Shown here piece after piece: positions 35,929 to 44,843 of a stretch of DNA of 64,000 nucleotides. Source of the stretch: an uncultured Ectothiorhodospiraceae bacterium. Its GTDB lineage: Bacteria > Pseudomonadota > Gammaproteobacteria > UBA9214. The notes beneath the pieces were generated by a model, which saw only the letters and a program-made list of their open reading frames with translations, ran no database searches and was not told where the DNA came from. The stretch is taken from assembly GCA_947258545.1 (NCBI GenBank), contig CAMYJI010000001.1, forward strand, positions 1 through 64,000, given 5' to 3'. The position numbers and the translations under genes were made by a program. How positions within the stretch are numbered: position 1 is the first letter of the stretch; each line of letters starts with the position of its first letter.

Positions 35929-36402
35929 TCAGCCGCCGCAACCACCGATGGTGACCTTGACTTCTTTGCCTGCACTGTAGAGCTTGTCGCCCGCCTTGAC
36001 CACGGCGATGACACTGGCGGTCTTGCCCATCTTGATGCGGGTGGACACATAGCCCTCCGTGCCGGTGCCAAGCACAAAGGATGCAGCGAGGGGCTGGGCG
36101 TTCTTCTCGGCGATCACACTGATGGACTCTGCGCCGCTGATATCAGTGGTGACCGAGATCGGAACGACTGCGCCGTTCTCCGCGATATCCGGTGCCTTGA
36201 TCTTGATCTGCTCGCTGCCGGCCAGGCTACTGCTGCCGAACAGGCCGTTGACGGCGTCGTCGACGGTAGTGGATTCAAATGCGGCCTTCGGCCAGGCGGC
36301 CAGTACCATGCGGGGTGTAAGGAGGCCGGCACTGATTGCCATGCCCACTGCCCCGGTGGCGACGGAGCCTTTAAGAAAAGTTCTGCGTTTCATGCTGGTC
36401 AC
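35929..36402 (-). CDS. soxY: Sulfur carrier SoxY
   Basis: 157 residues. A Tat signal (MKRRTFLKGSVATGAVGMA) is followed by the SoxY fold, ending in the swinging arm KVTIGGCGG with the carrier cysteine two residues from the end. Sulfur intermediates are built on this cysteine by SoxXA and trimmed by SoxB. Start chosen as GTG 36402, because AGGAGA lies seven bases upstream of it; ATG 36393 would be too far from that site and still keeps the RR motif. Confidence 0.95.
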   Translation of the reverse strand: MTSMKRRTFLKGSVATGAVGMAISAGLLTPRMVLAAWPKAAFESTTVDDAVNGLFGSSSLAGSEQIKIKAPDIAENGAVVPISVTTDISGAESISVIAEKNAQPLAASFVLGTGTEGYVSTRIKMGKTASVIAVVKAGDKLYSAGKEVKVTIGGCGG

Positions 36403-36450
36403 GAGTGTTTCTCCTGATAAATTGACTGTGATTGATCTTGATAAAGATCA

Positions 36451-36837
36451 TTATAGGGTGTAGAGGTACTCGGTGATGTTGTCGATTTCTTCCTCACTGA
36501 GCAATTTATGCCGGCCAAAGGGAGGCATAATGGTGTTCGGGTTGCGAATGGTGGCATCCCAGATTTGCTCGCGAAGCTTCGCCTTGTCCGGATAACGTAG
36601 CTTCATACTCACCAGGGGTGGTGCAATATTGCCGGGCAATGCACCGTCATCCATTGCGTGACAGGCAAGACAATTGCCTTTCTTGCGGTCAACTGCAACC
36701 GCTTTCCCTTTTTCTATTACTGTGGCTGCCATGCCTTCTTCAGCGAGCGCCGGTGAAAGATTGGCGAAGGCTGCTATCCCGCTCAAGACCACAATCATCA
36801 TTACCTTCTTGGATATGCTTTGGGCAGTGTGCCGCAT
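36451..36837 (-). CDS. soxX: SoxX, monoheme c-type cytochrome
   Basis: 128 residues: signal peptide about 1-32 (ending ALA), heme motif NCLACHAMDDGALPGNIAPPL with CxxCH, and a distal methionine in NTIMPPFGRHKLLSEEEI, followed by the ITEYLYTL terminal helix. SoxX accepts electrons from SoxA during thiosulfate coupling and passes them to the respiratory chain. GGAG lies upstream of ATG 36837. Confidence 0.93.
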   Translation of the reverse strand: MRHTAQSISKKVMMIVVLSGIAAFANLSPALAEEGMAATVIEKGKAVAVDRKKGNCLACHAMDDGALPGNIAPPLVSMKLRYPDKAKLREQIWDATIRNPNTIMPPFGRHKLLSEEEIDNITEYLYTL

Positions 36838-36892
36838 CTTTATATCTCCTCAGTTACCTGTTGCCTGTTCTGGTTGCTGACCAGCGGACTGT

Positions 36893-37228
36893 TCAGAATC
36901 CACGCGAGATAGACATCTCGTGGTTGTACTGGATGACTGCCGCTTCGGCCTGGAACTTCGCCTTGTTGGCCAGTTTGACAGCGGTGGCGGTGTCACCCTT
37001 GTCAGCAGCTGCCTGGGCCTGCTTCAGAAACTTCTCGGTATCCCTCCAGATCCAGTCATTGGCCTTGGCCTTTTTGATCGCCGCGCTGGCGCCTGCAATG
37101 GCCGCAGTGGCTTCCGGGCTTGCCGTCGCAGTGGATGATTCCTTCGCTTGCTGGGCAGCACAGCCAATGCTCAGTGCTGAGGAGAGTAATGCAACGGTCA
37201 ATAGTTTGACAGGAAGACGTAGCTTCAT
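36893..37228 (-). CDS. soxK: SoxXA-binding lipoprotein SoxK
   Basis: 111 residues. The lipobox LSIGC puts the lipidated cysteine at residue 23. The mature part is an Ala/Lys-rich helix pair, with KANDWIWRDTEKFLKQAQAAADKGD and KLANKAKFQAEAAVIQYNHE, the hallmark of SoxK/SAXB. It stabilises the SoxXA complex and anchors it to the membrane. First gene of soxKXYZA; GGAG precedes ATG 37228. An array of inverted repeats lies 92-138 bases upstream. Confidence 0.88.
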   Translation of the reverse strand: MKLRLPVKLLTVALLSSALSIGCAAQQAKESSTATASPEATAAIAGASAAIKKAKANDWIWRDTEKFLKQAQAAADKGDTATAVKLANKAKFQAEAAVIQYNHEMSISRGF

Positions 37229-37319
37229 CGATTCAACTCCGGTTGGTTTTTTAGGGGCTGGGGTGACTAAACATAAACTTTCTTCATTTATCAGGCAAAC
37301 CTAACACCCATTGTTCTTT

Positions 37320-37366
37320 AGTGTCAATACACTTTGAAGTGTCAATACACTTTAGTGTCATTACAT
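37320..37366. promoter_or_regulatory. Array of AGTGT-CAAT-ACACT palindromes upstream of soxK
   Basis: Two perfect inverted repeats, AGTGT-CAAT-ACACT at 37320-37333 and 37338-37351, are spaced 18 bases apart, with a third half-degraded copy, AGTGT-CATT-ACAT, at 37354-37366. The array is about 90-140 bases upstream of the soxK start and in the gap before the bepA-like gene, so it may be the operator of the sox operon. The regulator is not identified. Confidence 0.6.
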
Positions 37367-37390
37367 AAGAGGACGTGATGAAGGGTATAT

Positions 37391-38857
37391 TTATTTCATC
37401 TTATTTTCCTCTTCCAACAGGGCCTGCAACTCTTTTGTCCTGGCCTCGATGCGGGCACTCTCGTACCCGCTGATATCAGGCTCACGGGCCGCCAGTTTCA
37501 GTTGTTCGATTGCCTCGCGGGTGTAGCCATTCAGGTGATAGTAGTGGGACATGGCCGTGTGGGTCTGGACGTTGCGACTGGCCGCGCCGGAGACCTGTGC
37601 CAGCAGTTTGTATATGTCAGCATTATTATATTCATAATTGCTAATCTTGCTGAGGGTATTGTAGGCCTCGGTTGCCTCTCCATTATCCAGCAGGGTCCTT
37701 GCATAGGGGGCCATGATCAAGATGTTGCCCGGGTAAAGCTCGAGGCTGTCCCGGTAAATATCCAGTGCCTGCCGGTGGTTGCCGGAGCTGTTATAGGTGT
37801 CGGCCAGCGCCAGTCGGTAGGCAATCCGGTCCGGGTCATCGTGATGCAGTCGGGCCAGTATGGCCTGTGCGTCTGCGGCCTTGCCGGTCTTGGTCTGCAG
37901 CAGGGCATATTCATAGAGTTTGTCTGATCCGGCACCATCACCTTTATCCAGGTAGCGCCGGAAATCATCGAGCACCTGTTTTGGATTGTCGTAGTTGTTG
38001 ACGCGGAGTTTTGCGCGCACCAGTTCGAAATCCAGGCTGTCTGCTTGTTTACCGGCGGCGTGGTGCTCGGCGCGTGAGGTGGCCTCTGCAATCCGGTTTG
38101 TCGTGACCGGGTGGGTGCTCAGGAATTCCGGGGGACGGCTACCATAGAGCCGTGAGTTTTTTTGCAGGCGTTCAAAAAATCGCGGCATGCCATAGGGATC
38201 GAACCCGGCCTGGGCCAGTGTCTGGATGCCGACACGGTCGGCCTCCTTCTCGTTAGCGCGTGTGAAGTTGATCTGGTACTGCAATCCGCCAGCCGAGACG
38301 GCCGCCATGGCGGCCTGTCCGGCCTCGCTATGTTGCGAGGCCACGAGAACGGCGGCCAGCATGGCCGCCATGGTAGGCAGGCTCAGGCGTTCGGAGGCCT
38401 CGTAGGCCCGTGCGAGGTGACGTTGGCTGACATGTGCAATTTCGTGGGCGAGTACCCCGGCAAGTTCGCTCTCCGATTCGGCGGCCAGAAACAGGCCGGT
38501 ATGTACACCAATATATCCACCGGGGCCGGCAAAGGCATTGATCGAGGGTTCGTTGACAACAAAGAAGGTGAAGCGCAGCCCCGGATTTTCACTGTTGACA
38601 GTCAGGCGCTGTCCAAGCGACTCAAGGTAACTGGTGATTTCCAGGTCTTCGAGAATGACCCCGCTCGAGCGTAACTGACGCATGAATGCGGCACCGAGTT
38701 GTTGCTCCTGCCCGGGTGAAATCACGGCGCCTGAGGAATCACCGATACTGGGCAGGTCCATGTACTGGTCCTGCGCCAGGGCGGCCATCGGTTGCAGGGC
38801 AATCCAGAGCGACAGTAGAAGGGGGGATAACCGTGTTGTATGTGCTGGAATTATCAT
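37391..38857 (-). CDS. bepA: BepA/YfgC-like M48 metalloprotease with TPR domain
   Basis: 488 residues. Signal peptide about 5-30 (LLLSLWIALQPMAALA). The zinc protease domain has HEIAHVSQRH (HExxH) and the EKEADRVGIQTLAQAGFDP third-ligand glutamate (core EADRVG). The C-terminal half is helical TPR repeats (DPDRIAYRLALADTYNSSGNHRQALDIYRDSLELYPGNILI). BepA acts in the periplasm on outer-membrane assembly, degrading stalled LptD. The frame extends to a TTG at 38893, but ATG 38857 immediately precedes the signal peptide. It faces tusA divergently. Confidence 0.87.
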   Translation of the reverse strand: MIIPAHTTRLSPLLLSLWIALQPMAALAQDQYMDLPSIGDSSGAVISPGQEQQLGAAFMRQLRSSGVILEDLEITSYLESLGQRLTVNSENPGLRFTFFVVNEPSINAFAGPGGYIGVHTGLFLAAESESELAGVLAHEIAHVSQRHLARAYEASERLSLPTMAAMLAAVLVASQHSEAGQAAMAAVSAGGLQYQINFTRANEKEADRVGIQTLAQAGFDPYGMPRFFERLQKNSRLYGSRPPEFLSTHPVTTNRIAEATSRAEHHAAGKQADSLDFELVRAKLRVNNYDNPKQVLDDFRRYLDKGDGAGSDKLYEYALLQTKTGKAADAQAILARLHHDDPDRIAYRLALADTYNSSGNHRQALDIYRDSLELYPGNILIMAPYARTLLDNGEATEAYNTLSKISNYEYNNADIYKLLAQVSGAASRNVQTHTAMSHYYHLNGYTREAIEQLKLAAREPDISGYESARIEARTKELQALLEEENKMK

Positions 38858-39060
38858 TATCTGGCTGCTGGTATGACCGGGATCATGTGTCAAGGTTCAG
38901 TCGCATATACCCCTGTGTCGAGTAGGGCAGTGGCGTTAGCAGGTGGTTTCTTGCTTTCCGTAACGTGTTAGCATAAGTTATCTTGGGTATTCTAATATTC
39001 AACAGGATCCGGTGGGTCGGGTCTGAATAGGTCGTAACTTAAAAAAACAGGAGATTAACA

Positions 39061-39291
39061 ATGGCAGATTTTGATGAAGAACTCGATGCCACAGGCCTAA
39101 ATTGCCCCCTGCCAATTTTGCGTGCCAAAAAGGCTCTGAATGGTATGGACAGTGGCAAGGTGCTGCGCATCATTGCAACAGACCCGGGTTCCGTCAAGGA
39201 CTTCGAGGCCTTTGCCAAGCAGACCGGCAATGATCTGATGGAGTCAACCGAGGAAGGTGGCAAATTCATGTTCCTGCTGAAGAAGGGCTGA
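39061..39291 (+). CDS. tusA: Sulfur carrier protein TusA
   Basis: 76 residues with the TusA/SirA/YedF fold. The catalytic cysteine is in LDATGLNCPLPILRAKKAL (the CPxP motif, residue about 16), and the rest matches the family (GKVLRIIATDPGSVKDF, MFLLKKG end). It receives and passes persulfide sulfur, for tRNA thiolation and, in sulfur oxidisers, to DsrE/DsrC-type carriers for oxidation. AGGAG precedes ATG 39061. It is monocistronic, with a bidirectional terminator after it. Confidence 0.92.
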   Translation: MADFDEELDATGLNCPLPILRAKKALNGMDSGKVLRIIATDPGSVKDFEAFAKQTGNDLMESTEEGGKFMFLLKKG

Positions 39292-39323
39292 TTTGAACCG
39301 ACCGGTTCTTCGATATTAGGAAT

Positions 39324-39354
39324 AAAAAACCCCGGCCAATGGCCGGGGTTTTTT
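39324..39354. terminator. Bidirectional terminator between tusA and the first FadL gene
   Basis: AAAAAACCCCGGCC-AAT-GGCCGGGGTTTTTT: an 8-bp GC stem extended by A/T runs on both sides. It serves tusA on the plus strand and the convergent porin gene on the minus strand. Confidence 0.9.
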
Positions 39355-39374
39355 GTGCATGCATGGAAATTCTT

Positions 39375-40739
39375 CTATTTGAACTTCCAGTTCACCTGGG
39401 CGCTGTAGATGTCCACGGCGGCATCGTATTCGCCGGTCACGAGGTGCAGGCCGGTGAATGACGCCGGGGTATGGGAATCCGGGCTGTTCAGCTTGGGGTC
39501 GTCCACGAACAGGTGGGCGTAGCCGAAATCAAAACTCAGCTCTTTTGAATATTTATAATTCGCGCCGAAGGTCAGCCAGGTGCGATCATGGCCGGGGACG
39601 CGCGCGGTGCGCAAATCAGCACTGCGTATGGGTGTCTCATCAAAGGCAAGACCGCCCCGGAACAGCCAGGTCGGGTTGTACCTGTAGGTGGCGCCGATCG
39701 CCACGCGGACGCTGTTATCCCAGTCGAAAATGGAGATAACCGGATCTTCGCCTGCGCGCTTTATAACCAGGGAATCGAGCTGGCTCCACTCGGTCCAGGT
39801 GACATCCGCCATGACCGCCCACTGGTTGTTGTACTCGTGATAGGCACTGAGTGAAAGCGTGCCCGGCAGTTTTACCTCTGCGCTCGCGCCGACCTTGATG
39901 GGGGCAAATGAATCCTGAGGACTGTCGGGGCCGGTGTAGTCGCCCTCGAGGTCGAGATTCACCTGTGATCGATAGTGAAGTCCCAGGCGGGTCTGCGGCG
40001 ACGGCTCGAGGATGATGCCGCCATTGAAACCAAAGCCCCAGTCGTCACCCACGACCTTGGCAAAGATGTCGTTGGCGTAAGGGGAGCCGCCGAACAGGCC
40101 TGCATCGACCCAGTTGGTCAGTTCGGCATCGGCATACATGGCGCTGATACCGAAACCGATCGAGGCATGTTCATCGATTCTGAAGGCCACTGAGGGATTG
40201 ATGTTGATGGTAAGCAGTTCGGACTTGTCGGCATGATAACGGCCGACCCAGTCACGGTCATAGTCGGTTTTCAGACCGAACGGGGCATTGACGCCCAGCC
40301 CGAACCACCAGCGCCCGCTGTATTCATGCGAGTAGTAAAAATTCGGCACGGGCTGTGTGAGGCCAATATCGACACTGCCATCACCTACGGTGTCCGGGAT
40401 GCCGCCAGCACCATTGAGAGGCGATGCCGGATTGTTGAATAGCGGGTTCGAAGGGTTGGTTTGATTGCTGCCCTTGAAGTCGACGTTGGAGTCGACGATG
40501 TGCGCACCGCCGGTGACATTTCTGCCGGGGAGACGCGTCATACCGGCCGGGTTGAAGTAGATGGTACTGGCATCATCGATGCCGGAAGAGCCTTGTGCAT
40601 AGGCGGTACCCATGCTGCTGACGCTCTGCTCGATGAGTGCAAAACCGCTGGCATTCACGCCAGTTGACACTAGTGATAGCAGTCCAGCAACGCCACTGAC
40701 CCAGGTCATGTGAACAAATGGATGGTGATTGGCCATCAT
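39375..40739 (-). CDS. FadL/OmpP1-family outer-membrane transporter
   Basis: 454 residues. A signal peptide (about 1-31, ending NASG) leads into GFALIEQSVSSMGTAYAQGSSG and IYFNPAGMTRL, the N-terminal hatch signature with the NPA motif of FadL. The rest is a beta-barrel rich in alternating aromatic/polar strands, ending in the outer-membrane signature aromatic KFK/NWKFK. FadL proteins admit hydrophobic compounds such as long-chain fatty acids or hydrocarbons. Divergent from a second FadL gene at 40979, with a perfect palindrome between them. Confidence 0.88.
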   Translation of the reverse strand: MMANHHPFVHMTWVSGVAGLLSLVSTGVNASGFALIEQSVSSMGTAYAQGSSGIDDASTIYFNPAGMTRLPGRNVTGGAHIVDSNVDFKGSNQTNPSNPLFNNPASPLNGAGGIPDTVGDGSVDIGLTQPVPNFYYSHEYSGRWWFGLGVNAPFGLKTDYDRDWVGRYHADKSELLTININPSVAFRIDEHASIGFGISAMYADAELTNWVDAGLFGGSPYANDIFAKVVGDDWGFGFNGGIILEPSPQTRLGLHYRSQVNLDLEGDYTGPDSPQDSFAPIKVGASAEVKLPGTLSLSAYHEYNNQWAVMADVTWTEWSQLDSLVIKRAGEDPVISIFDWDNSVRVAIGATYRYNPTWLFRGGLAFDETPIRSADLRTARVPGHDRTWLTFGANYKYSKELSFDFGYAHLFVDDPKLNSPDSHTPASFTGLHLVTGEYDAAVDIYSAQVNWKFK

Positions 40740-40849
40740 CGTCTCCTCAGGTTATCGGTAATTGGTGTTGATGGGTACGGCAGAAGCATTAGCCCCCTTA
40801 TTGTGCCGTGCACACTACAATACCCGAATCATTAAGACAACAATCGTTA

Positions 40850-40864
40850 TTGACATATTGTCAA
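40850..40864. promoter_or_regulatory. TTGACA-TAT-TGTCAA palindrome between two FadL genes
   Basis: A perfect six-base inverted repeat with a three-base spacer in the 239-base gap between the divergent fadL genes. The left arm is also a consensus -35 hexamer, so a bound protein could compete with RNA polymerase on either strand. The regulator is unknown. Confidence 0.5.
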
Positions 40865-40978
40865 CCCTTTGCCAGAGTAGCCCTCGATCTAGCGCCTCCA
40901 CTGTAGCAATAAAACAACATACAAAATTACAGCCAGCGCCACCACCTTCAATTTTCATCGATCACGAGGAGCAGTTGC

Positions 40979-42463
40979 ATGACAAAAATTCCGGGATGGC
41001 TTAAAGCAGTCTCCGCGGTTGCCGGCTTGAGTGTTGCAGGCATGGCGTCAGCAACCACGGGTTACTTCGGTCTCGGCTACGGTGCCAAGGCCATGGGCCT
41101 GGCTGGCGCGGTGGTCTCCAACCCGCAGGACTCGGCCACCATTGCTGCCAACCCGGCGGGCATGACCAAGGTGGGCGAGCGCGTCGATGTTGGTTTGCGG
41201 TTTTTCAATCCGAACCGCGAGGCGGTGCTCAACACTACGGCAGTTGGTGGTACCTTTGATGTGCATGACGAGAGTCGCCGCGACCTGTTTCTGATCCCCA
41301 ACTTTGGCTTCAATATTAAGCTCAGGGACAACCTGTGGTTCGGCTTCAACAACTACGGCAACGGGGGCATGAACTCAACCTATGACCGTAACCTTTATGA
41401 TGAAGCATTTGCTGTTCTTGGAGCTGCTGCCCAGGGCATATCAGGTGTATGCGATCCACTCAGCCTGCCGCCTGGTATTTCGAGTTGTGCCCAGTTAGTA
41501 CCGGAAGGAGCAACAACAGGGCTTCCGGATACAGGCACCCTGGGTGTGGACCTAGCCCAGGCTATCTTCGCTCCAACTCTTGCACTGAAGGTAAACGACA
41601 AGAATTCGCTGGGTGCCTCGCTGTTGATTGGTGTACAGCGCTTCAGTGCACGAGGCCTGGGTAATTTTCAGTGTTTTACCAACTCGGTCGCGACCAACCC
41701 GGCCAATGCGACAACGTGCCCGCAAGGCTTTGCGGCGGTACCGTCATCAGATTTGACCGGTAACAACAGCGACTGGTCCTTCGGCGCCGGCGTGCGGGTT
41801 GGCTGGCTGGGCGAGGTACATCCGAACGTGACTCTGGGAGCCTCGGTTTCTAGCAAGCTCTACATGAGCGAATTCGATGACTATGCCGAGCTGTTTGCCG
41901 AGCAGGGTGACTTCGATATCCCGGCCAATTTCACCCTGGGTGCGACTTTCCAGGCCACGCCCAGGCTGAAGATTTCATTAGATTACCAGCGTATTCTCTA
42001 TGAAGGGGTAAATTCGATTTCCAATGCCGGCCCTATCTTTAACGCCTTGGCAGGTCAACCGACTCCACCGAGTTTTGATGTCTCAGTCCCGGGAGGCGGG
42101 CCTGATAGTGAGTGGCTTGGCAGGGATGATGGGATGGGCTTCGGCTGGGAAGACATCAACATCTACCGGCTGGCCGCAGAGTATGCGCATAGTGGGCAGT
42201 GGATATTCCGTGCCGGCTTTGCCTGGAACGATCAACCGATCCCGGACAGCCAGGTGTTGTTCAACTTCCTGGCACCGGCCGTCATCGAGAAGCATGCCAC
42301 GGTCGGTTTTACCTACCGTCCAGACAAGCAGAGCGAATGGAGCTTCGCCTACATGCGCGCCTTCAGCGAGGAAGTTAAAACATCTCAGGCGGCATTTGGT
42401 ATCCCGGGAGCCATCGAGATGGACCAGAACTCGGTTGACGTGGGCTACACCTACAAGTTCTGA
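40979..42463 (+). CDS. FadL/OmpP1-family outer-membrane transporter
   Basis: 494 residues. Signal peptide about 1-26, then TTGYFGLGYGAKAMGLAGAVVSNPQDSATIAANPAGMTKVG (core AANPAGM), the NPA hatch of the family. The barrel strands follow, ending MDQNSVDVGYTYKF with a C-terminal phenylalanine as outer-membrane proteins require. The two FadL proteins in the window are clearly different in the N-terminal and loop regions, so they are not recent duplicates and may carry different hydrophobic substrates. Divergent from the 39375-40739 gene. Confidence 0.88.
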   Translation: MTKIPGWLKAVSAVAGLSVAGMASATTGYFGLGYGAKAMGLAGAVVSNPQDSATIAANPAGMTKVGERVDVGLRFFNPNREAVLNTTAVGGTFDVHDESRRDLFLIPNFGFNIKLRDNLWFGFNNYGNGGMNSTYDRNLYDEAFAVLGAAAQGISGVCDPLSLPPGISSCAQLVPEGATTGLPDTGTLGVDLAQAIFAPTLALKVNDKNSLGASLLIGVQRFSARGLGNFQCFTNSVATNPANATTCPQGFAAVPSSDLTGNNSDWSFGAGVRVGWLGEVHPNVTLGASVSSKLYMSEFDDYAELFAEQGDFDIPANFTLGATFQATPRLKISLDYQRILYEGVNSISNAGPIFNALAGQPTPPSFDVSVPGGGPDSEWLGRDDGMGFGWEDINIYRLAAEYAHSGQWIFRAGFAWNDQPIPDSQVLFNFLAPAVIEKHATVGFTYRPDKQSEWSFAYMRAFSEEVKTSQAAFGIPGAIEMDQNSVDVGYTYKF

Positions 42464-42486
42464 TTCATTTTACAAGTGTTAGACAG

Positions 42487-42514
42487 AAAGGCCGCGGAAA
42501 CGCGGCCCTTTTAA
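42487..42514 (+). terminator. Terminator after the second FadL gene
   Basis: AAAGGCCGCG-GAAA-CGCGGCCCTTTT, a GC-rich stem with a GAAA loop and short T-run 23 bases past the stop. Confidence 0.85.
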
Positions 42515-42809
42515 TGACAATCGGGAGATGCATGGTAAGAAGTAAGAAGTGAAGAGTAAGAAGGGTGGAGAGATAATCTGCCTTTCACGACTCATGCTTC
42601 ATGTTTTGTTATTTCCGTGTGCTTCCGTGGCTAATACCCAGTCGTCAATCGTGCTTGTGAAGCGCTCCTACATTTCACATTTCACCCTTCACGTCTCACG
42701 CAATTTTCTTTCCGTGTCCTTCCGTGGATTCCGTGGCCAGTCTTTGGTGCGCACGGCGCACCCTACAAACTGAAATTTACATATCACGTTTCACATCTCA
42801 CGTTCTTTA
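42515..42809. other. Intergenic region with degenerate C/T-rich repeats
   Basis: Contains several short variants of TTTCACRTTTCACnnnTCACG and a pair of TTTCCGTGTnCTTCCGTGG motifs (about 42610-42635 and 42710-42740), plus GTGCGCACGGCGCACC at about 42749-42764. These are common low-complexity intergenic repeats; no gene is seen. It lies past the stop of regA. Confidence 0.5.
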
Positions 42810-43370
42810 TCATTCCTTCACCGGTCGCTTGGCGAGCTTGCGCTGCAGGGTGCGGCGGTGCATCTTAAGGGCGCGGGCTGCGGCGGAGATATTCCCGTTG
42901 TGTTCCATCAGTACCTTTTGCAGATGTTCCCATTCCAGGCGCTTGACCGACAGCGGTTGTTCTGACGGTGCGATTGAGGCGTCACCGGCCTCGCGATGCA
43001 GCGCAGCCACGACCTCGTCGGCGTTCGCGGGCTTGGTCAGGTAATGAATGGCGCCCAGCTTGATGGCCTCAACGGCCGTGGCAACGCTGGCATAGCCTGT
43101 CAGCATGATGATGCGCGTATTTTCGTCGAGAGCGACCAGCTGCTTCACCAGTTCCAGGCCGGACTCGGGACCGATGCGCAGATCCACCACGGCATATTCC
43201 GGTTCCTGTGTCTGGGCAATCTGCAGGGCGGAGTCCAGATCATAGGCAGTATGGACAATATAATTACGTTTGGTTAGAGCATCGCCAAGCACCGCGCAAT
43301 AGACCTCGTCGTCATCAACCAGCAGCAGGGACGGATTTTCTGCCGCTGCAGAAATGTTTTCCATCGTCAT
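42810..43370 (-). CDS. regA: RegA/PrrA/ActR-family response regulator
   Basis: 186 residues. The receiver domain has LLVDDDEVYCAVLGDAL, the phosphoacceptor in AVVDLRIGPESGLELV and the lysine in YLTKPANADEV. After a proline-containing linker, the C-terminal Fis-type helix-turn-helix is VLMEHNGNISAAARALKMHRRTLQRKLAKR. This layout and the HTH sequence are characteristic of RegA/PrrA/ActR, global redox regulators of respiration, carbon fixation and energy metabolism. The start overlaps the stop of regB by four bases. Confidence 0.9.
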   Translation of the reverse strand: MTMENISAAAENPSLLLVDDDEVYCAVLGDALTKRNYIVHTAYDLDSALQIAQTQEPEYAVVDLRIGPESGLELVKQLVALDENTRIIMLTGYASVATAVEAIKLGAIHYLTKPANADEVVAALHREAGDASIAPSEQPLSVKRLEWEHLQKVLMEHNGNISAAARALKMHRRTLQRKLAKRPVKE

Positions 43371-44653
43371 GCTGTTTCAGCCGGTGTTTTCAACAGGGGG
43401 AGGGCGATCCGGGTCAGGGTGCCACCACTATCCCGGTTTCTGAATGAAAGCGTGCCGCCCAGGCGTTCGATGGTCGCATACGCCAGGTAGAGTCCGACAC
43501 CCATGCCTTCGTTTTTTGTGGTCACGGGTGACTTGCCCAGTTGATCGTGCACGTCCTGTTCCAGGCCCGGGCCATGGTCGTAAACATCGAGTACCAGAGT
43601 GGAGGATGAGCATGTGGCTTCGAGCTGTATGTTCTCGGGAGAGACATCTGCCGCATTGTTAAGTATGCAGATCAATGCCTGGGTGAGAGTGCGTTCGGCA
43701 ATCAGGTCGCAGTCGGGGTTGATTTTGTCAGACTCAAAACCGAGTCTGGCTCCCGGGCGCTGGGCCTGCCACTCCGATATGACCTGTTGCAGGTAGTCGC
43801 CTACCGGCATGAGGTGCCCGGACTCGGCCCGGTTGGCGCCGGCGGATGCTGAAATGACGGACAAGGCTTCCTTGCAGCGGTCGATCTGCTGCCGGATGAT
43901 CCCGAGTTTTTTCTGCAGGTCCCTGTCTGACGGGCCGGCATGTTCCTGTTCGAGTTCCGCGGTCAGGATGGCCATGGTGCCCAGGGGTGTGCCCAGCTCG
44001 TGTGCCGCGCCGGCTGCCAGCGTGCCCAGGGCGACCAGTTGTTCATTCTGCAGGGCCTGCTCACGTGCCTCGCCCAGCCTGCGGTCACGCTCGCGCAGGC
44101 TGTGCGCCATGCCGACAATCAACACAGCGACAAAGCCGGCGCTCATGACAAAACCCAGCCACATGCCGAACACATGCATCTCGAAACCGCCGTCGTGATG
44201 CATGCCGCCATGCGGCAGAGGGACGTTGTAAAACAGCAGTGCGGAGTAACAGGCCACTGTCAGGGCCGCCATGATCCAGGTGTAGATCCGTGGCAGGATG
44301 GTCGCGGCGATGATCAGCGGCAACAGGAAAAACCACACGAAGGGATTGGTGGCGCCACCTGTGTAATAGAACACCGCCGTGATGCCGGCCACATCCAGCA
44401 GCATCTGGATAAACAACTCTGTGTCCGTGACCGCCTGCGCTGTCCGGAAGCGCAGCAATGTCAGCACATTCAGGCCGATCAGCAGGCAGATAACCACCAC
44501 CAGCTGGCGCTGTGGCAGGGCCAGGGTGTAGACACCCGTCGCCAGTACGGTTCCCGCGATGATCGCCAGGATGGTGATATTGCGCAGCAGAAACAGCCGC
44601 TGCAGGTTGCGGCGGGCAACGTCGTCGGATGTTTGTGCAGTGATGGTGTGCAT
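43367..44653 (-). CDS. regB: RegB/PrrB/ActS-family redox sensor kinase
   Basis: 428 residues with about six membrane helices (about 25-195). Between helices is FYYTGGATNPFVWFFLLPL with the GGxxNPF quinone-sensing motif of RegB. The H-box LAAGAAHELGTPLGTMA carries the phosphorylated His, and the following helix has IRQQIDRCKEALSVIS, with the Cys that in RegB forms a redox-sensitive disulfide. N- and G-boxes: ILNNAADVSPE, YDHGPGLE, GMGVGLYLAYA. It senses the quinone pool and phosphorylates RegA. Divergent from the plus-strand genes at 44938. Confidence 0.9.
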   Translation of the reverse strand: MHTITAQTSDDVARRNLQRLFLLRNITILAIIAGTVLATGVYTLALPQRQLVVVICLLIGLNVLTLLRFRTAQAVTDTELFIQMLLDVAGITAVFYYTGGATNPFVWFFLLPLIIAATILPRIYTWIMAALTVACYSALLFYNVPLPHGGMHHDGGFEMHVFGMWLGFVMSAGFVAVLIVGMAHSLRERDRRLGEAREQALQNEQLVALGTLAAGAAHELGTPLGTMAILTAELEQEHAGPSDRDLQKKLGIIRQQIDRCKEALSVISASAGANRAESGHLMPVGDYLQQVISEWQAQRPGARLGFESDKINPDCDLIAERTLTQALICILNNAADVSPENIQLEATCSSSTLVLDVYDHGPGLEQDVHDQLGKSPVTTKNEGMGVGLYLAYATIERLGGTLSFRNRDSGGTLTRIALPLLKTPAETA

Positions 44654-44843
44654 GAGTGAATGATGCAGCGAGCCGCTCGCCGCGGCAACCGGTGCGACAC
44701 TATGTCACATGGTGTCCGGCCCTGTTTGCAGGTATCCTGCTTACTGTCCTGTTACACCATGGATTGGTGCTGCAAGCCATGGAGCCGGTATTGACAGGAC
44801 ACTTCCAGGCGGTGGCAGGTTGTCCGGGCTGCTATTAATTTGA

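Noticed and set aside
44656..44838. 60-codon plus-strand ORF, starting at a GTG two bases from the regB start
   Set aside because: The start is GTG without a clear ribosome site, it lies where regB's promoter must be, and its single hydrophobic run and CPGCY end match no family I know. It may be a shadow of regulatory DNA.
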